DNA from: Prochlorococcus sp. AG-418-D13
Lineage (GTDB): Bacteria; Cyanobacteriota; Cyanobacteriia; PCC-6307; Cyanobiaceae
DNA: 64,000 nt
Direction of reading: 5' to 3'
NCBI GenBank assembly: GCA_003214315.1
Contig: QCLU01000004.1
Location: 115,538-179,537, forward strand
The notes under the pieces were generated by a model, which searched no databases, was not told the DNA's origin, and saw nothing but the letters and a program-made list of their open reading frames with translations. Both the position numbers and the translations under genes were made by a program. Of the stretch, positions 50,563 to 59,401 are shown piece after piece. Within the stretch, counting starts at the first letter, position 1. Every line of letters begins with the position of its first letter.

Positions 50563-50666
50563 TTTCAAATTAAATACTTGATAAGATTTCTGTAAAAACA
50601 AATTAGTTATATATTATCAATAAGTTTGTTTTAAAAAAAAAATAATCAAATTAAGTAACTGTTTTC

Positions 50667-50672
50667 TATAAT
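50667..50672 (+). promoter_or_regulatory. Candidate -10 element for comB
   Basis: A perfect TATAAT sits 18 bases before the comB start codon, predicting transcription from about 50680. No good -35 hexamer is visible at 16-18 bases upstream. A purine-rich ribosome-binding site (AAAAAAGGA) lies between it and the TTG start. Confidence 0.4.
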
Positions 50673-50690
50673 ATTAAAAGAAAAAAGGAC

Positions 50691-51425
50691 TTGATTATTA
50701 ATCTAACTTATTATCACGTAGCAAAGGATGTTCCAGAAATAAGTCCAGACATTGCTGTGGTCATTGATGTTTTAAGAGCTACAACCACAATTTCTTGGGC
50801 TTTAAAAAATGGAGCTGATTCAATACAAGTTTTTGCAGATTTAGATTTATTAAAAGAATCTGCAATTAATTGGCAAGCTAAAAAAAGACTAATGCTCGGA
50901 GAGAGAGGCGGAAAGAAGATTGAGGGCTTTGATTTAGGAAATTCTCCTTTATCAGTTTCAAAAAAAGTTGTTAATGGTAAAAGACTATTTATGAGTACGA
51001 CTAATGGGACTAAATCATTGCAAAAAGTTCAAAATGCTAAGCATTTATTTGCTATGGGTCTCCCAAATAGGAAAGCAGTTGCCGAAAAAATCATTTCATT
51101 AAAAAGTGAAAATGTTTTAATACTTGGCAGTGGCTGGGAAGGCTCTTATTCTCTTGAGGATTCTTTAGCTGCTGGTGCTTTGGCCTCATACCTAAAACAG
51201 AACTGTGATTTCGAAATTAATATTCTGAATGACGAATTACAAGCTGCTTTGGTACTTTGGGATTTTTGGAAAAATGATATTTTGAAATGTCTAAAAACAG
51301 CAACCCATGGCAAAAGATTGACAAGTCTTGGAGATTATGAGGATGATTTTAAATGTTGCGCTGAACTTGATTGCTTAGATATTGTTCCAGCTCAAGTTGA
51401 AAGAGGTGTGATTCGTGCCTCATGA
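50691..51425 (+). CDS. comB: Probable 2-phosphosulfolactate phosphatase (ComB family)
   Basis: Member of the ComB family, named for the coenzyme M pathway of methanogens (2-phosphosulfolactate to sulfolactate). In cyanobacteria the true substrate is not established. The 244 residues show VVIDVLRATTTISWAL (15-33 region), GERGGKKIEGFDLGNSP, STTNGTKSLQ and LGSGWEGSYSLEDSLAAG, all typical of the family. The start is TTG at 50691, supported by an AAGGA ribosome-binding site just upstream. The nitrilase-family gene follows 30 bases later. Confidence 0.85.
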   Translation: MIINLTYYHVAKDVPEISPDIAVVIDVLRATTTISWALKNGADSIQVFADLDLLKESAINWQAKKRLMLGERGGKKIEGFDLGNSPLSVSKKVVNGKRLFMSTTNGTKSLQKVQNAKHLFAMGLPNRKAVAEKIISLKSENVLILGSGWEGSYSLEDSLAAGALASYLKQNCDFEINILNDELQAALVLWDFWKNDILKCLKTATHGKRLTSLGDYEDDFKCCAELDCLDIVPAQVERGVIRAS

Positions 51426-51455
51426 TTTACGAATTGGTTCACTAGGAGTAAAGTC

Positions 51456-52283
51456 TTGACTGATTTTTTGGTAGCGGCATTGCAAATTACGAGTACTTCA
51501 AATGTTGAAGCAAATTTTATTGAAGCAGAAGAACAGATTGAATTAGCTGCTAGAAGAGGTGCTGAGTTAATAGGATTGCCTGAGAATTTTGCTTTTTTAG
51601 GAGGAGATGATGAAAAACTTAGATTAGCTTCTGAATTGTCAGAGAAGTGTGCAAATTTTCTAAAAACCATGTCACAAAGATATCAAGTATTTCTCTTGGG
51701 AGGAGGTTATCCCGTTCCTGCGGGAGATGAAAGTCATACTTTTAATAGATCAGCACTATTTGGGAAGGACGGACAGATTTTGGCAAAATACGACAAGATC
51801 CACTTATTTGATGTTGATTTGCCAGATGGAAATTTATATAAGGAATCATCCACTATTTTATCTGGGGAGGAGTATCCACCTGTTGTAGATGTCCCAGGTT
51901 TATGCAAAATAGGATTATCGATTTGTTACGACGTTAGGTTTCCTGAACTCTATAGATATTTGTCTTCGAATGGTGCAGAGCTAATTATGATTCCCGCAGC
52001 TTTTACAGCATTTACTGGAAAAGATCATTGGCAAATCCTATTACAGGCAAGGGCAATTGAGAATACAGCATATGTAGTGGCTCCAGCTCAAACTGGGATT
52101 CATTATGGAAGAAGGCAAAGTCATGGCCATGCAATGGTAATTGACCCTTGGGGTACAGTTTTATCTGATGCCGGAAAAACTCAGGGCGCTGCAATAGCAC
52201 CTGCCGATAAAGAAAGAGTAAAGAAAATTAGGGAGCAGATGCCAAGCCTTAAACATAGAAAAAACAAATTGTTTTCTAACTAA
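51456..52283 (+). CDS. Nitrilase-superfamily amidohydrolase (Nit type)
   Basis: Carbon-nitrogen hydrolase with the catalytic triad E43 (LPENFAFLGG), K114 (KYDKIHLFD) and C157 (LSICYDVRFPELYR). The sequence is close to Nit1/Nit2-type proteins, some of which repair deaminated glutathione or act as omega-amidase; this fits but cannot be proved. 275 residues. The start is TTG at 51456, and a strong AGGAG ribosome-binding site 8-12 bases upstream decides it. Its stop codon shares one base with the amidase start. Confidence 0.88.
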   Translation: MTDFLVAALQITSTSNVEANFIEAEEQIELAARRGAELIGLPENFAFLGGDDEKLRLASELSEKCANFLKTMSQRYQVFLLGGGYPVPAGDESHTFNRSALFGKDGQILAKYDKIHLFDVDLPDGNLYKESSTILSGEEYPPVVDVPGLCKIGLSICYDVRFPELYRYLSSNGAELIMIPAAFTAFTGKDHWQILLQARAIENTAYVVAPAQTGIHYGRRQSHGHAMVIDPWGTVLSDAGKTQGAAIAPADKERVKKIREQMPSLKHRKNKLFSN

Positions 52284-53368
52284 TGATAAAGTTTTTAGAT
52301 AATAAACTTTTTCGTTTTTTATCAGTTTTTTTATTTTTAAATTCTTCAATCCTTCCAATTAAATCTTCAAGTGCTCTTGCGGCATGGGCGATAAACACTA
52401 ATGGGGTTTTAGAATTAAGAACTAAATCAAATACAAATTTAAAAGCATACTTTCAGAAGGCTAACCAAATATCTGGAGATAGATTCTGGGTAGATTTCCC
52501 AGGAGAATTAAAAAATCCTAGAATAATAAAAGGTAATGGGCCAATAAAAGAAATTAGATTAGGTAAACCAATTAAGGGTAAAACAAGACTAGTAATTGAA
52601 TTTAAGGAAGAGACTTATTTGAAACCTTTGACTTGGCGATTGGTTGGCTTAGATCAAAACAGGTGGAGAATTAAACTATTTGACCCAAAATATACTTTTA
52701 AAGAGATTAGTGAAGGTCAAGTTTTTAAGAGAATAGGGAATATTAAAAAAAATCAAAAATCAATTAATAAGAAGAAAAGTGATTATCATTACTTGAAATT
52801 ACCAGACGTAAAAGAAAACAAATTTTTGATTGTTATAGATCCTGGGCACGGAGGTCCTGATCCGGGAGCAATAGGTATTGGTGGTATTAGGGAAACAGAT
52901 GTTGTACTAGAGGTTTCCAAAATAGTTAAAAATTTACTGTCTGAGAAAGGTGTCAAAGTAAGGTTAACTAGAAAAAATGAAGTTGATTTAGATTTACCTC
53001 AGAGAGTTTCCTTTGCTAACAATACCGATGCAGATATCTTTGTAAGTATTCATGCAAATGCTGCAAGAGGCAAAAGAAGGGATATTAATGGGTTGGAAAC
53101 CTTTTACTATAGAGGTTGGAGGGGTAGATTACTAGCTAAAAATATTCAAAAACAAATTTTAAAAGTTTCTCCCGGAAGTCCTGATCGAGGCGTTAAACAA
53201 GGTAGATTTTATGTGATTAAAAAAACGTGGATGCCTGCAGTTCTTGTAGAAATTGGATTTTTAACAGGAAGATTAGATGCAAGAAGATTAGAAAAAACAA
53301 CTCATCGTAGAAGAGTAGCTTATGCCATTGCAAAAGGCATTCTTGAATATTTGTATAAAATAGGATGA
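52283..53368 (+). CDS. N-acetylmuramoyl-L-alanine amidase (AmiC-like, AMIN + Amidase_3)
   Basis: Periplasmic zinc amidase that cuts the peptide from peptidoglycan glycan chains, needed for cell separation. A signal sequence ends around SSALA (32-33). An AMIN domain (about 35-145) follows, which usually targets the septum or peptidoglycan, then a basic linker. The Amidase_3 domain has zinc ligands H189 (IDPGHGG), E204 and H257 (SIHANAA) and catalytic E324 (VLVEIGF). 361 residues. ATG start overlapping the nitrilase-family stop by one base; murI overlaps its 3' end by four. Confidence 0.92.
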   Translation: MIKFLDNKLFRFLSVFLFLNSSILPIKSSSALAAWAINTNGVLELRTKSNTNLKAYFQKANQISGDRFWVDFPGELKNPRIIKGNGPIKEIRLGKPIKGKTRLVIEFKEETYLKPLTWRLVGLDQNRWRIKLFDPKYTFKEISEGQVFKRIGNIKKNQKSINKKKSDYHYLKLPDVKENKFLIVIDPGHGGPDPGAIGIGGIRETDVVLEVSKIVKNLLSEKGVKVRLTRKNEVDLDLPQRVSFANNTDADIFVSIHANAARGKRRDINGLETFYYRGWRGRLLAKNIQKQILKVSPGSPDRGVKQGRFYVIKKTWMPAVLVEIGFLTGRLDARRLEKTTHRRRVAYAIAKGILEYLYKIG

Positions 53369-54159
53369 AGCTTAGAATAGGTATATTTGACAGTGGTATA
53401 GGCGGTTTTACTATCCTTAATCCTTTACTAAAAAAACGCAATGATGTAGAAGTTTTTTATTTGGCGGATACAAAAAGAATCCCTTTTGGTAATAAAAATT
53501 TTAAAGAGATAAGATTAATTGCGAAAGAGATTTGCAATTTTTTTGAAGATAAGAATTTAGATGCACTTTTAATAGCTTGTAATACTACAAATGCATGTGC
53601 CCTTGATATTCTAGAAAAAAACTTAAGAGTTCCTTGTTTTGATCTTATAAACTCAGTATCGGAAATAGTTGAAAAACAAATAATTGGTGTTTTGGCTACA
53701 CAAACAACAGTTAGATCTTCATATTACAAAAAAGCTATAAGCTCTAAAAAGGAGAATTTCAAAATATTTCAAAAAGAATGTCCAGAATTTGTATCAGAAA
53801 TTGAAAAAGAAAAACTTGATTTTTTTAAGTTAAATATTCTTTCGGATTTGTATTTAAAACCGCTATTAAATAAAAATATTGAAGAATTAATACTCGGATG
53901 CAGCCATTATCCTCTGATTTATGACTTTTTAAGAAAAAAAATAAACTCAAATATAAAAATCATTGATCCATCGGAAGCATTAATAAAAAAATTTAATGAA
54001 TCTTTTACTATTCCAAAAACTGACCGCTATGAGAGTATTTCTTTCGAAAATGTAAAATTTTTTGTTACTTCAGAAAGAGATGAGTTTTCTAACAAAGTAA
54101 AATTTTGGCTTGGAATTAATAAAGAAATTAGGTTGGTTAACCTCCGAAGTAATGTTTGA
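53365..54159 (+). CDS. murI: Glutamate racemase
   Basis: Supplies D-glutamate for peptidoglycan. The two catalytic cysteines are C72 (ACNTTNAC) and C179 (LGCSHYPLI), with the N-terminal IFDSGIGGFT (D9, S10) that positions substrate. 264 residues, normal. ATG start in an ATGA overlap with the amidase gene, so the cell-wall enzymes are translationally coupled. The polyprenyl synthase gene follows after 27 bases. Confidence 0.95.
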   Translation: MKLRIGIFDSGIGGFTILNPLLKKRNDVEVFYLADTKRIPFGNKNFKEIRLIAKEICNFFEDKNLDALLIACNTTNACALDILEKNLRVPCFDLINSVSEIVEKQIIGVLATQTTVRSSYYKKAISSKKENFKIFQKECPEFVSEIEKEKLDFFKLNILSDLYLKPLLNKNIEELILGCSHYPLIYDFLRKKINSNIKIIDPSEALIKKFNESFTIPKTDRYESISFENVKFFVTSERDEFSNKVKFWLGINKEIRLVNLRSNV

Positions 54160-54186
54160 TTCCTTAAGATATAAAAGAGGTTAAAC

Positions 54187-55158
54187 ATGAATACAGTAAC
54201 AGAGCTACTACAACCAGTTGAAAATGATCTTGATGATCTTATTTTAGAACTGAAAAATCTAATAGGAGCTGGCCACCCAATTCTTCAAGCCGCAGCAGAA
54301 CACCTTTTTAGTGCTGGGGGAAAAAGGTTGAGACCTGGTATAGTTTTATTGATTTCAAAAGCTATATCTCCTGAATTTTGCTTGACAAATAAACATAAGA
54401 GACTTGCTGAAATAACTGAGATGATTCATACAGCCTCATTAGTCCATGATGATGTTGTTGATGAGGCGTCTACAAGAAGAGGAGTAGATACAGTTCATAG
54501 CAGATTTAATACCAGAGTAGCTGTTTTGGCGGGTGACTTTTTATTCGCTCAAGCAAGTTGGCACCTTGCAAATCTTGACAATGTAAATGTAGTTAAATTA
54601 CTGAGTAGAGTAATAATGGATTTAGCGGAGGGTGAAATCAAACAAAATTTAAATAGATTTGATTCGGCTCAATCTTTTTCCAAATACATCAACAAAAGCT
54701 ATTGTAAAACAGCATCATTAATAGCCAATAGTTGTAAAGCAGCGGGAGTTTTGAGTGGGATTAATGACGAAAAATTAAACTCGTTGTACGATTTTGGCAA
54801 AAATATTGGTTTAGCATTCCAAGTTGTAGATGACATTCTTGACTTTACTGGAAATGATAAACAACTTGGAAAACCTGCTGTAAGTGATCTTGCTAGTGGT
54901 TATCTTACAGCCCCGGTTTTATACGCCTTAGAAGAAAATAAAAAATTGTCAGTTCTTATAAACAGAGAACTTGCTGAAAAAGATGATCTAGATGATGCTC
55001 TTAGTATTATCATGAATTCTAAAGCTATTGAAAGTTCCAGAAAACTAGCTGAGGATTTTGCAATGCTTTCTAAAGAAGCTATAGTTTGGCTTCCTGATTC
55101 AGAATACAAGAGAGCGTTATTGGCTCTTCCAGAATTTGTTCTCAGCCGTATATATTAG
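54187..55158 (+). CDS. sds: All-trans polyprenyl (solanesyl) diphosphate synthase
   Basis: Makes a long isoprenoid chain, most likely the solanesyl tail of plastoquinone-9. The first Asp-rich motif is D88-D89-V-V-D92 (LVHDDVVDEASTRRG) and the second is D215-D216-I-L-D219 (FQVVDDILDFTG). Small residues before the first motif fit a long-chain product, though chain length is inferred. 323 residues. ATG start with an AGAGG ribosome-binding site. acs follows on the same strand after about 95 bases. Confidence 0.9.
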   Translation: MNTVTELLQPVENDLDDLILELKNLIGAGHPILQAAAEHLFSAGGKRLRPGIVLLISKAISPEFCLTNKHKRLAEITEMIHTASLVHDDVVDEASTRRGVDTVHSRFNTRVAVLAGDFLFAQASWHLANLDNVNVVKLLSRVIMDLAEGEIKQNLNRFDSAQSFSKYINKSYCKTASLIANSCKAAGVLSGINDEKLNSLYDFGKNIGLAFQVVDDILDFTGNDKQLGKPAVSDLASGYLTAPVLYALEENKKLSVLINRELAEKDDLDDALSIIMNSKAIESSRKLAEDFAMLSKEAIVWLPDSEYKRALLALPEFVLSRIY

Positions 55159-55252
55159 ATCTTTAAAAATATAATATTCCAGCTAAAAAAATATTAAAAT
55201 TTTTGAAAACCATAGTTTTTTCGACTAAATTTATTAAGCATAGATTTATTTA

Positions 55253-57235
55253 ATGTCATTAGATAAAAAAAATTCAATAAATAACATACTTGAAGAAAAG
55301 AGAATTTTCCCTCCATCAAAAAATTTTGCAGAAAACTCAAATATTAGTACTCAAGAAGAATTACTAAGTCTAAAAAAACAAGCATCCGATAATCCTATTC
55401 AATTTTGGGAATCTTTTGCAAAATCTGAATTAGATTGGTTTGAACCATTTCAAACTGTATTAGATAACGAAAATGCGCCCTTTTTTAAATGGTTCAAAGA
55501 AGGGAAACTCAATATTACATATAACTGCTTAGATAGACACATTAAGAGGGGGATTGGAGGAAAGACTGCACTTATATGGGAAGGTGAACCCGGAGATAGC
55601 AAAAAATATACTTACGAAGAACTTCTAAAAGAGGTATGTAAAGCAGCTAATGCATTAAAAGCAATTGGTGTAAAAAAAGGAGATTTGGTATGTATTTATA
55701 TGCCGATGATTCCTGAAGCGATGTTTGCGATGTTAGCTTGTGCAAGAATTGGCGCGCCTCATTCAGTTGTCTTTGGAGGATTTTCTTCAGAAGCTTTAAA
55801 AGATAGGTTAATTGATGGAAACGCCAGATTTGTTGTTACTGCTGATGGTGGCTTTAGAAAAGATAAAGTGATTGAACTTAAGAAAGCAGTTGATGCGGCC
55901 ATTGAAAGTGGGGCAGATAAAGTTGTTGAAAAAGTAGTTGTTGTTCAACGATCCCAAAAAAATATTTCGATGGTTGATGATAGAGATTTTTGGTGGCACG
56001 AATTATTAAAAGATCAAAAAGATCATTGTGAACCAGAAATAATGAATAGCGAAGATAGACTTTTTATTCTTTATACTTCAGGCTCCACTGGAAAGCCCAA
56101 AGGTGTAGTTCACACTACAGGCGGTTACAATCTTTGGTCCCATTTGACATTTAAATGGATTTTTGACTTAAAAAATAACGATATTTACTGGTGTACTGCT
56201 GATGTTGGTTGGATTACAGGTCATAGTTACATTGTTTATGGGCCTTTATCTAATGGTGCTACAACCTTAATGTATGAGGGAGTGCCAAGACCCTCCAATT
56301 TAGGGGCTTTTTGGGAAATTGTTCAAAAATATAAGGTTTCTATTTTTTATACCGCACCAACTGCAATAAGAGCATTTATGAAGTCTGGGCGTGAAATACC
56401 TGATAAATATAATTTGGAGAGTCTTAGACTTTTGGGCACAGTTGGAGAACCAATTAATCCTGAAGCATGGATGTGGTACAAAGATGTTATTGGTAAAGAT
56501 AAATGCCCTATTGTTGATACTTGGTGGCAAACTGAGACTGGTGGTGTGATGATAAGTCCCTTGCCTGGAGTCGTTGCTACAAAGCCAGGTTCAGCTACTT
56601 TCCCTCTGCCAGGAATCGAAGTTGAAATCGTCGATAAGAATGGAGATAAGGTTAAGGAGAACGACGGTGGCTATTTAATTATTAAGAAACCATGGCCAGG
56701 TATGATGAGAACAATTCATGGAAACTCAGAGAGATATTTGGAGAGTTATTGGGAATATATTTCCTTTAAAAGAGAAAAAAATGTTTATTTTGCTGGAGAT
56801 GGAGCACGCATTGATGAAGATGGATATATATGGATTATGGGAAGAGTTGATGATGTCATAAGTGTCTCAGGTCATCGGTTAGGAACAATGGAAATAGAAT
56901 CTGCTTTGGTAAGTCATAAATCAGTTGCAGAGTCTGCAGTCGTTGGCAAAAAAGATGATTTAAAAGGTGAAGTTATAGTTGCTTTTGTATCTCTAGAGAA
57001 AGACGTGAACGGTTCTTCAGAATTAGTAGAGAATTTAAAGAAACATGTTGTTAATGAAATTGGAATTATCGCAAAGCCTGAAAAAATTATAATTTCTGAC
57101 TCTCTTCCGAAAACACGTAGTGGAAAAATTATGAGGCGAATTTTAAGATCTTTGGCTGCTGGAGAAAAAATTAGTGGTGATATAAGCACTCTTGAAGATA
57201 GTTCTGTTTTGGAAAAGCTTAAAGAATTATCCTAA
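55253..57235 (+). CDS. acs: Acetyl-CoA synthetase (AMP-forming)
   Basis: Activates acetate to acetyl-CoA through acetyl-AMP. The adenylate-forming signature is [17 protein letters not shown], followed by WWQTETGG and the core [13 protein letters not shown]. The C-terminal acetylatable lysine is in [11 protein letters not shown], a known control point in other bacteria. 660 residues, full length. ATG start. The 3' end overlaps the convergent DUF1350 gene by 4 bases. Confidence 0.95.
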   Translation: MSLDKKNSINNILEEKRIFPPSKNFAENSNISTQEELLSLKKQASDNPIQFWESFAKSELDWFEPFQTVLDNENAPFFKWFKEGKLNITYNCLDRHIKRGIGGKTALIWEGEPGDSKKYTYEELLKEVCKAANALKAIGVKKGDLVCIYMPMIPEAMFAMLACARIGAPHSVVFGGFSSEALKDRLIDGNARFVVTADGGFRKDKVIELKKAVDAAIESGADKVVEKVVVVQRSQKNISMVDDRDFWWHELLKDQKDHCEPEIMNSEDRLFILYTSGSTGKPKGVVHTTGGYNLWSHLTFKWIFDLKNNDIYWCTADVGWITGHSYIVYGPLSNGATTLMYEGVPRPSNLGAFWEIVQKYKVSIFYTAPTAIRAFMKSGREIPDKYNLESLRLLGTVGEPINPEAWMWYKDVIGKDKCPIVDTWWQTETGGVMISPLPGVVATKPGSATFPLPGIEVEIVDKNGDKVKENDGGYLIIKKPWPGMMRTIHGNSERYLESYWEYISFKREKNVYFAGDGARIDEDGYIWIMGRVDDVISVSGHRLGTMEIESALVSHKSVAESAVVGKKDDLKGEVIVAFVSLEKDVNGSSELVENLKKHVVNEIGIIAKPEKIIISDSLPKTRSGKIMRRILRSLAAGEKISGDISTLEDSSVLEKLKELS

Positions 57236-57954
57236 CCAGATTCATCAATTAAATTGGAAATTTTTTTTATAGTATTTCTTTTGAATTCATCATCGGCCCA
57301 GTCTCCCAAAAAATTTTCTCTTAGTCCTGCGCTTGCAATTATAGTGTGTGTACCTTTTAACATTACCCCCTTAGAATTATCCTCTTTTCTTGCTTTCAGA
57401 CAAGAAAATAATTTATCTGTTTGATCTAATTCGTCTGAGTTGAATTTTATTAGGAAGTTATTTTTTTGATTATATGTTTTTTCAATTAATCGCAAAGTTC
57501 TTTCAGGGCTTGGACTGAATTCACTGTTGAATTCTAATTTTTGAGCAATTTGTTTCAATAATGGAATTGATTTGTTAGCACTGAAGTTATTAAAACTAAT
57601 TGATATGAATTTTTCGCAATTTCTTCCACCATCAGGGGAAATTAGATGAAGTTTGCAGCCTAGGCTATGACCAATTCTTATTGAAGGAATTGATGCTCCT
57701 ATTCTCTTGGATAAAGATATTCGGCAATTCTTGAAATCCCTCCATGCTTTAATAGCAAGTTGTTGATGATCGAATTGTGGAGTGTATTTATAAGCATGTA
57801 CTGCATAGTTTTTATTAATTAAACTCTCTATGAATCTTTTATAAGTTAAATCTGGTTTAGTAGCTAGATAACTTCCACCAATAAATTCCACAATTTTTTT
57901 AGGATTTGAAGGCCAATAACAAAAATTATTAAATTGATATTTTGTAAAAGTCAT
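57232..57954 (-). CDS. DUF1350 family protein (alpha/beta-hydrolase-like)
   Basis: Cyanobacterial/plastid protein of unknown function, 240 residues. It shows [20 protein letters not shown] at the N-terminus and [11 protein letters not shown], a hydrolase-type nucleophile elbow, mid-protein. Without a clear Asp/His pair the activity is unproven. ATG start. It is transcribed toward acs and overlaps its end by 4 bases. Confidence 0.78.
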   Translation of the reverse strand: MTFTKYQFNNFCYWPSNPKKIVEFIGGSYLATKPDLTYKRFIESLINKNYAVHAYKYTPQFDHQQLAIKAWRDFKNCRISLSKRIGASIPSIRIGHSLGCKLHLISPDGGRNCEKFISISFNNFSANKSIPLLKQIAQKLEFNSEFSPSPERTLRLIEKTYNQKNNFLIKFNSDELDQTDKLFSCLKARKEDNSKGVMLKGTHTIIASAGLRENFLGDWADDEFKRNTIKKISNLIDESG

Positions 57955-58070
57955 CTTCCTTAAACTAAAAATTTTTCAAAATTATTTTCTAATCATGTTT
58001 CTTAATTTATATTAATTTAAGAGAAATTTTTATTAAATGCGTCAAGATAAATGAAAGTATTTTCACCTAA

Positions 58071-58850
58071 TTGGAACTATCTAACAAAAAAGAATTAAAT
58101 CAATTGGATATTCTTCAGGATCAAGTTATCAGTTATCCCTCTGAAGAGAGTGTTGCTAATCAAAATAAAAAAATTGAAAAAATTTTAATTCTTGATACTG
58201 AAACAACAGGTTTAGATGAAAATAAAGATGAAGTGATAGAGATAGGTTGTATTTTGTTTGATGTATCTTCTAAGTGCGTGCTTTCACAAGTTTCATTTTT
58301 ATTACCAGTGAATAATAATGAAGCCGAACATGTGAATGGTATATCTGCTGAAGTAACTAATATCTCTCAACCATGGGAAGATGGATTGAATTTCTTTCTG
58401 AAACTTGTTGATTGTTCGGATTTCATTGTCGCGCATAATGTAGAGTTTGATAAGAAATGGTTTGGGAAAGGAAGATTACCTAAACTTAATAAAAAATGGA
58501 TATGCAGTTTAGAAGATATTAATTGGTCTTTTCAAAAATCATTAAAAAATAGACCCTCAGTAACTGATCTAGCTTTATCTTTTTCAATACCAGTTTGGAA
58601 TTTACATAGAGCTTTATCTGATTGCTTTTACATATCTGAGGTCTTCAAAAAATGTGATAATTTAGAAGAACTTTTACTTAAAGCTACTGAACCGAGGTTT
58701 TTATACAAGGCACTGATTAGTTACGAAGATAGGTCTTTAGCTAAAAATGCTGGGTTCAGATGGAATAGTCCTGTGCAAGGAGCTTGGTCAAGAAAATTAA
58801 CTACTGATGAGGCAAAAAATCTTGATTTTAGAGTTGAGATTTTGAACTAA
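58071..58850 (+). CDS. DnaQ-like 3'-5' exonuclease
   Basis: DEDDh-type exonuclease related to the proofreading epsilon subunit of DNA polymerase III; it may be a separate nuclease rather than the polymerase subunit. Exo I is ILDTETTGLDE (D42, E44), Exo II is VAHNVEFDKKW, and the Exo III region is HRALSDCFYISEVF. The C-terminal 60 residues, ending SLAKNAGFRWN..GAWSRKL, are an added small domain often seen in cyanobacterial homologues. The start is TTG at 58071, which leaves about 35 unconserved residues before Exo I, so a later start is possible. Confidence 0.82.
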   Translation: MELSNKKELNQLDILQDQVISYPSEESVANQNKKIEKILILDTETTGLDENKDEVIEIGCILFDVSSKCVLSQVSFLLPVNNNEAEHVNGISAEVTNISQPWEDGLNFFLKLVDCSDFIVAHNVEFDKKWFGKGRLPKLNKKWICSLEDINWSFQKSLKNRPSVTDLALSFSIPVWNLHRALSDCFYISEVFKKCDNLEELLLKATEPRFLYKALISYEDRSLAKNAGFRWNSPVQGAWSRKLTTDEAKNLDFRVEILN

Positions 58851-58880
58851 TATTTAAAAAATTTTTGACTAAGAAAATAT

Positions 58881-59303
58881 TTAGTGCATCCTACAAGGCA
58901 TCCATATATTGCCCATTTTATGTGCTCCAACACATCCGTATTTTGAGGCAGCTTCTTCAGCCTCTTGTTTAGTGTTAAATAGATCTGACATCATATTTTC
59001 CTTATTTGAATTTGAAATTTGTTTGGAATGCTTATGATGATTGTTATGAGAATTAGGTGAATACTCCCATATTCCCATAGTAGTAACACCGGCAGAGATA
59101 ATTCCCATACCAACTACTGATAAATTGACTATTCCCATTGCTACTGCACCAAAAGAAAATACACCCATTGGGACTACCCCAATACTTATTACTCCCATTG
59201 GCACTATGCCTATTGAAACTATACCAAGAGGTGCTATTCCAAAAGCAATTTTTTTTGGTTTTGTACCGCAATGCTGATTCTCTTTACTTTTATTAATTCC
59301 CAA
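58881..59303 (-). CDS. Decapeptide-repeat protein with C-terminal DUF3721-like domain
   Basis: Unusual 140-residue protein of unknown function. Residues 18-77 form six tandem 10-residue repeats, consensus [IV]xSxG[IV]VPMG, strongly hydrophobic and Gly-rich. A His/Asn-rich linker (about 80-100) follows. The C-terminal domain (about 109-140) reads KQEAEEAASKYGCVGAHKMG and closes with WMPCRMH; this matches the DUF3721 type, with two Cys and His residues that could bind a metal. The start is TTG at 59303. Convergent with the DnaQ-like gene and divergent from hisS. The repeats could form a beta-helix or a membrane-lying structure. Confidence 0.75.
   Translation of the reverse strand: MGINKSKENQHCGTKPKKIAFGIAPLGIVSIGIVPMGVISIGVVPMGVFSFGAVAMGIVNLSVVGMGIISAGVTTMGIWEYSPNSHNNHHKHSKQISNSNKENMMSDLFNTKQEAEEAASKYGCVGAHKMGNIWMPCRMH
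59073..59252 (-). repeat. Six tandem 30-base repeats inside the decapeptide-repeat gene
   Basis: The coding strand has six diverged 30-base units, each encoding a 10-residue repeat (KIAFGIAPLG, IVSIGIVPMG, VISIGVVPMG, VFSFGAVAMG, IVNLSVVGMG, IISAGVTTMG). They read on the minus strand and correspond to residues 18-77. The unit is conserved more at the protein level than at the DNA level, so selection on the protein is likely. Confidence 0.8.
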
Positions 59304-59401
59304 TGGTTTTTCTAAATGTTAAATTAAAATTGTCTCACAGAATAACTAATCAAAGATTAATTTCTAGATGAATTAAAAATTTTGAATTATTTTTTAGAAC
59401 T

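Noticed and set aside
50563..50601. Extension of aroA to a TTG at 50601
   Set aside because: It would add 13 unconserved residues; the ATG at 50562 fits the normal EPSP synthase N-terminus.
59053..59271. A 72-codon frame on the same strand as the decapeptide-repeat gene, in another reading frame
   Set aside because: It lies fully inside the repeat region and its Asn/Trp/Ser-rich product is a shadow of the 30-base repeats; the repeat gene has the conserved motifs and C-terminal domain.
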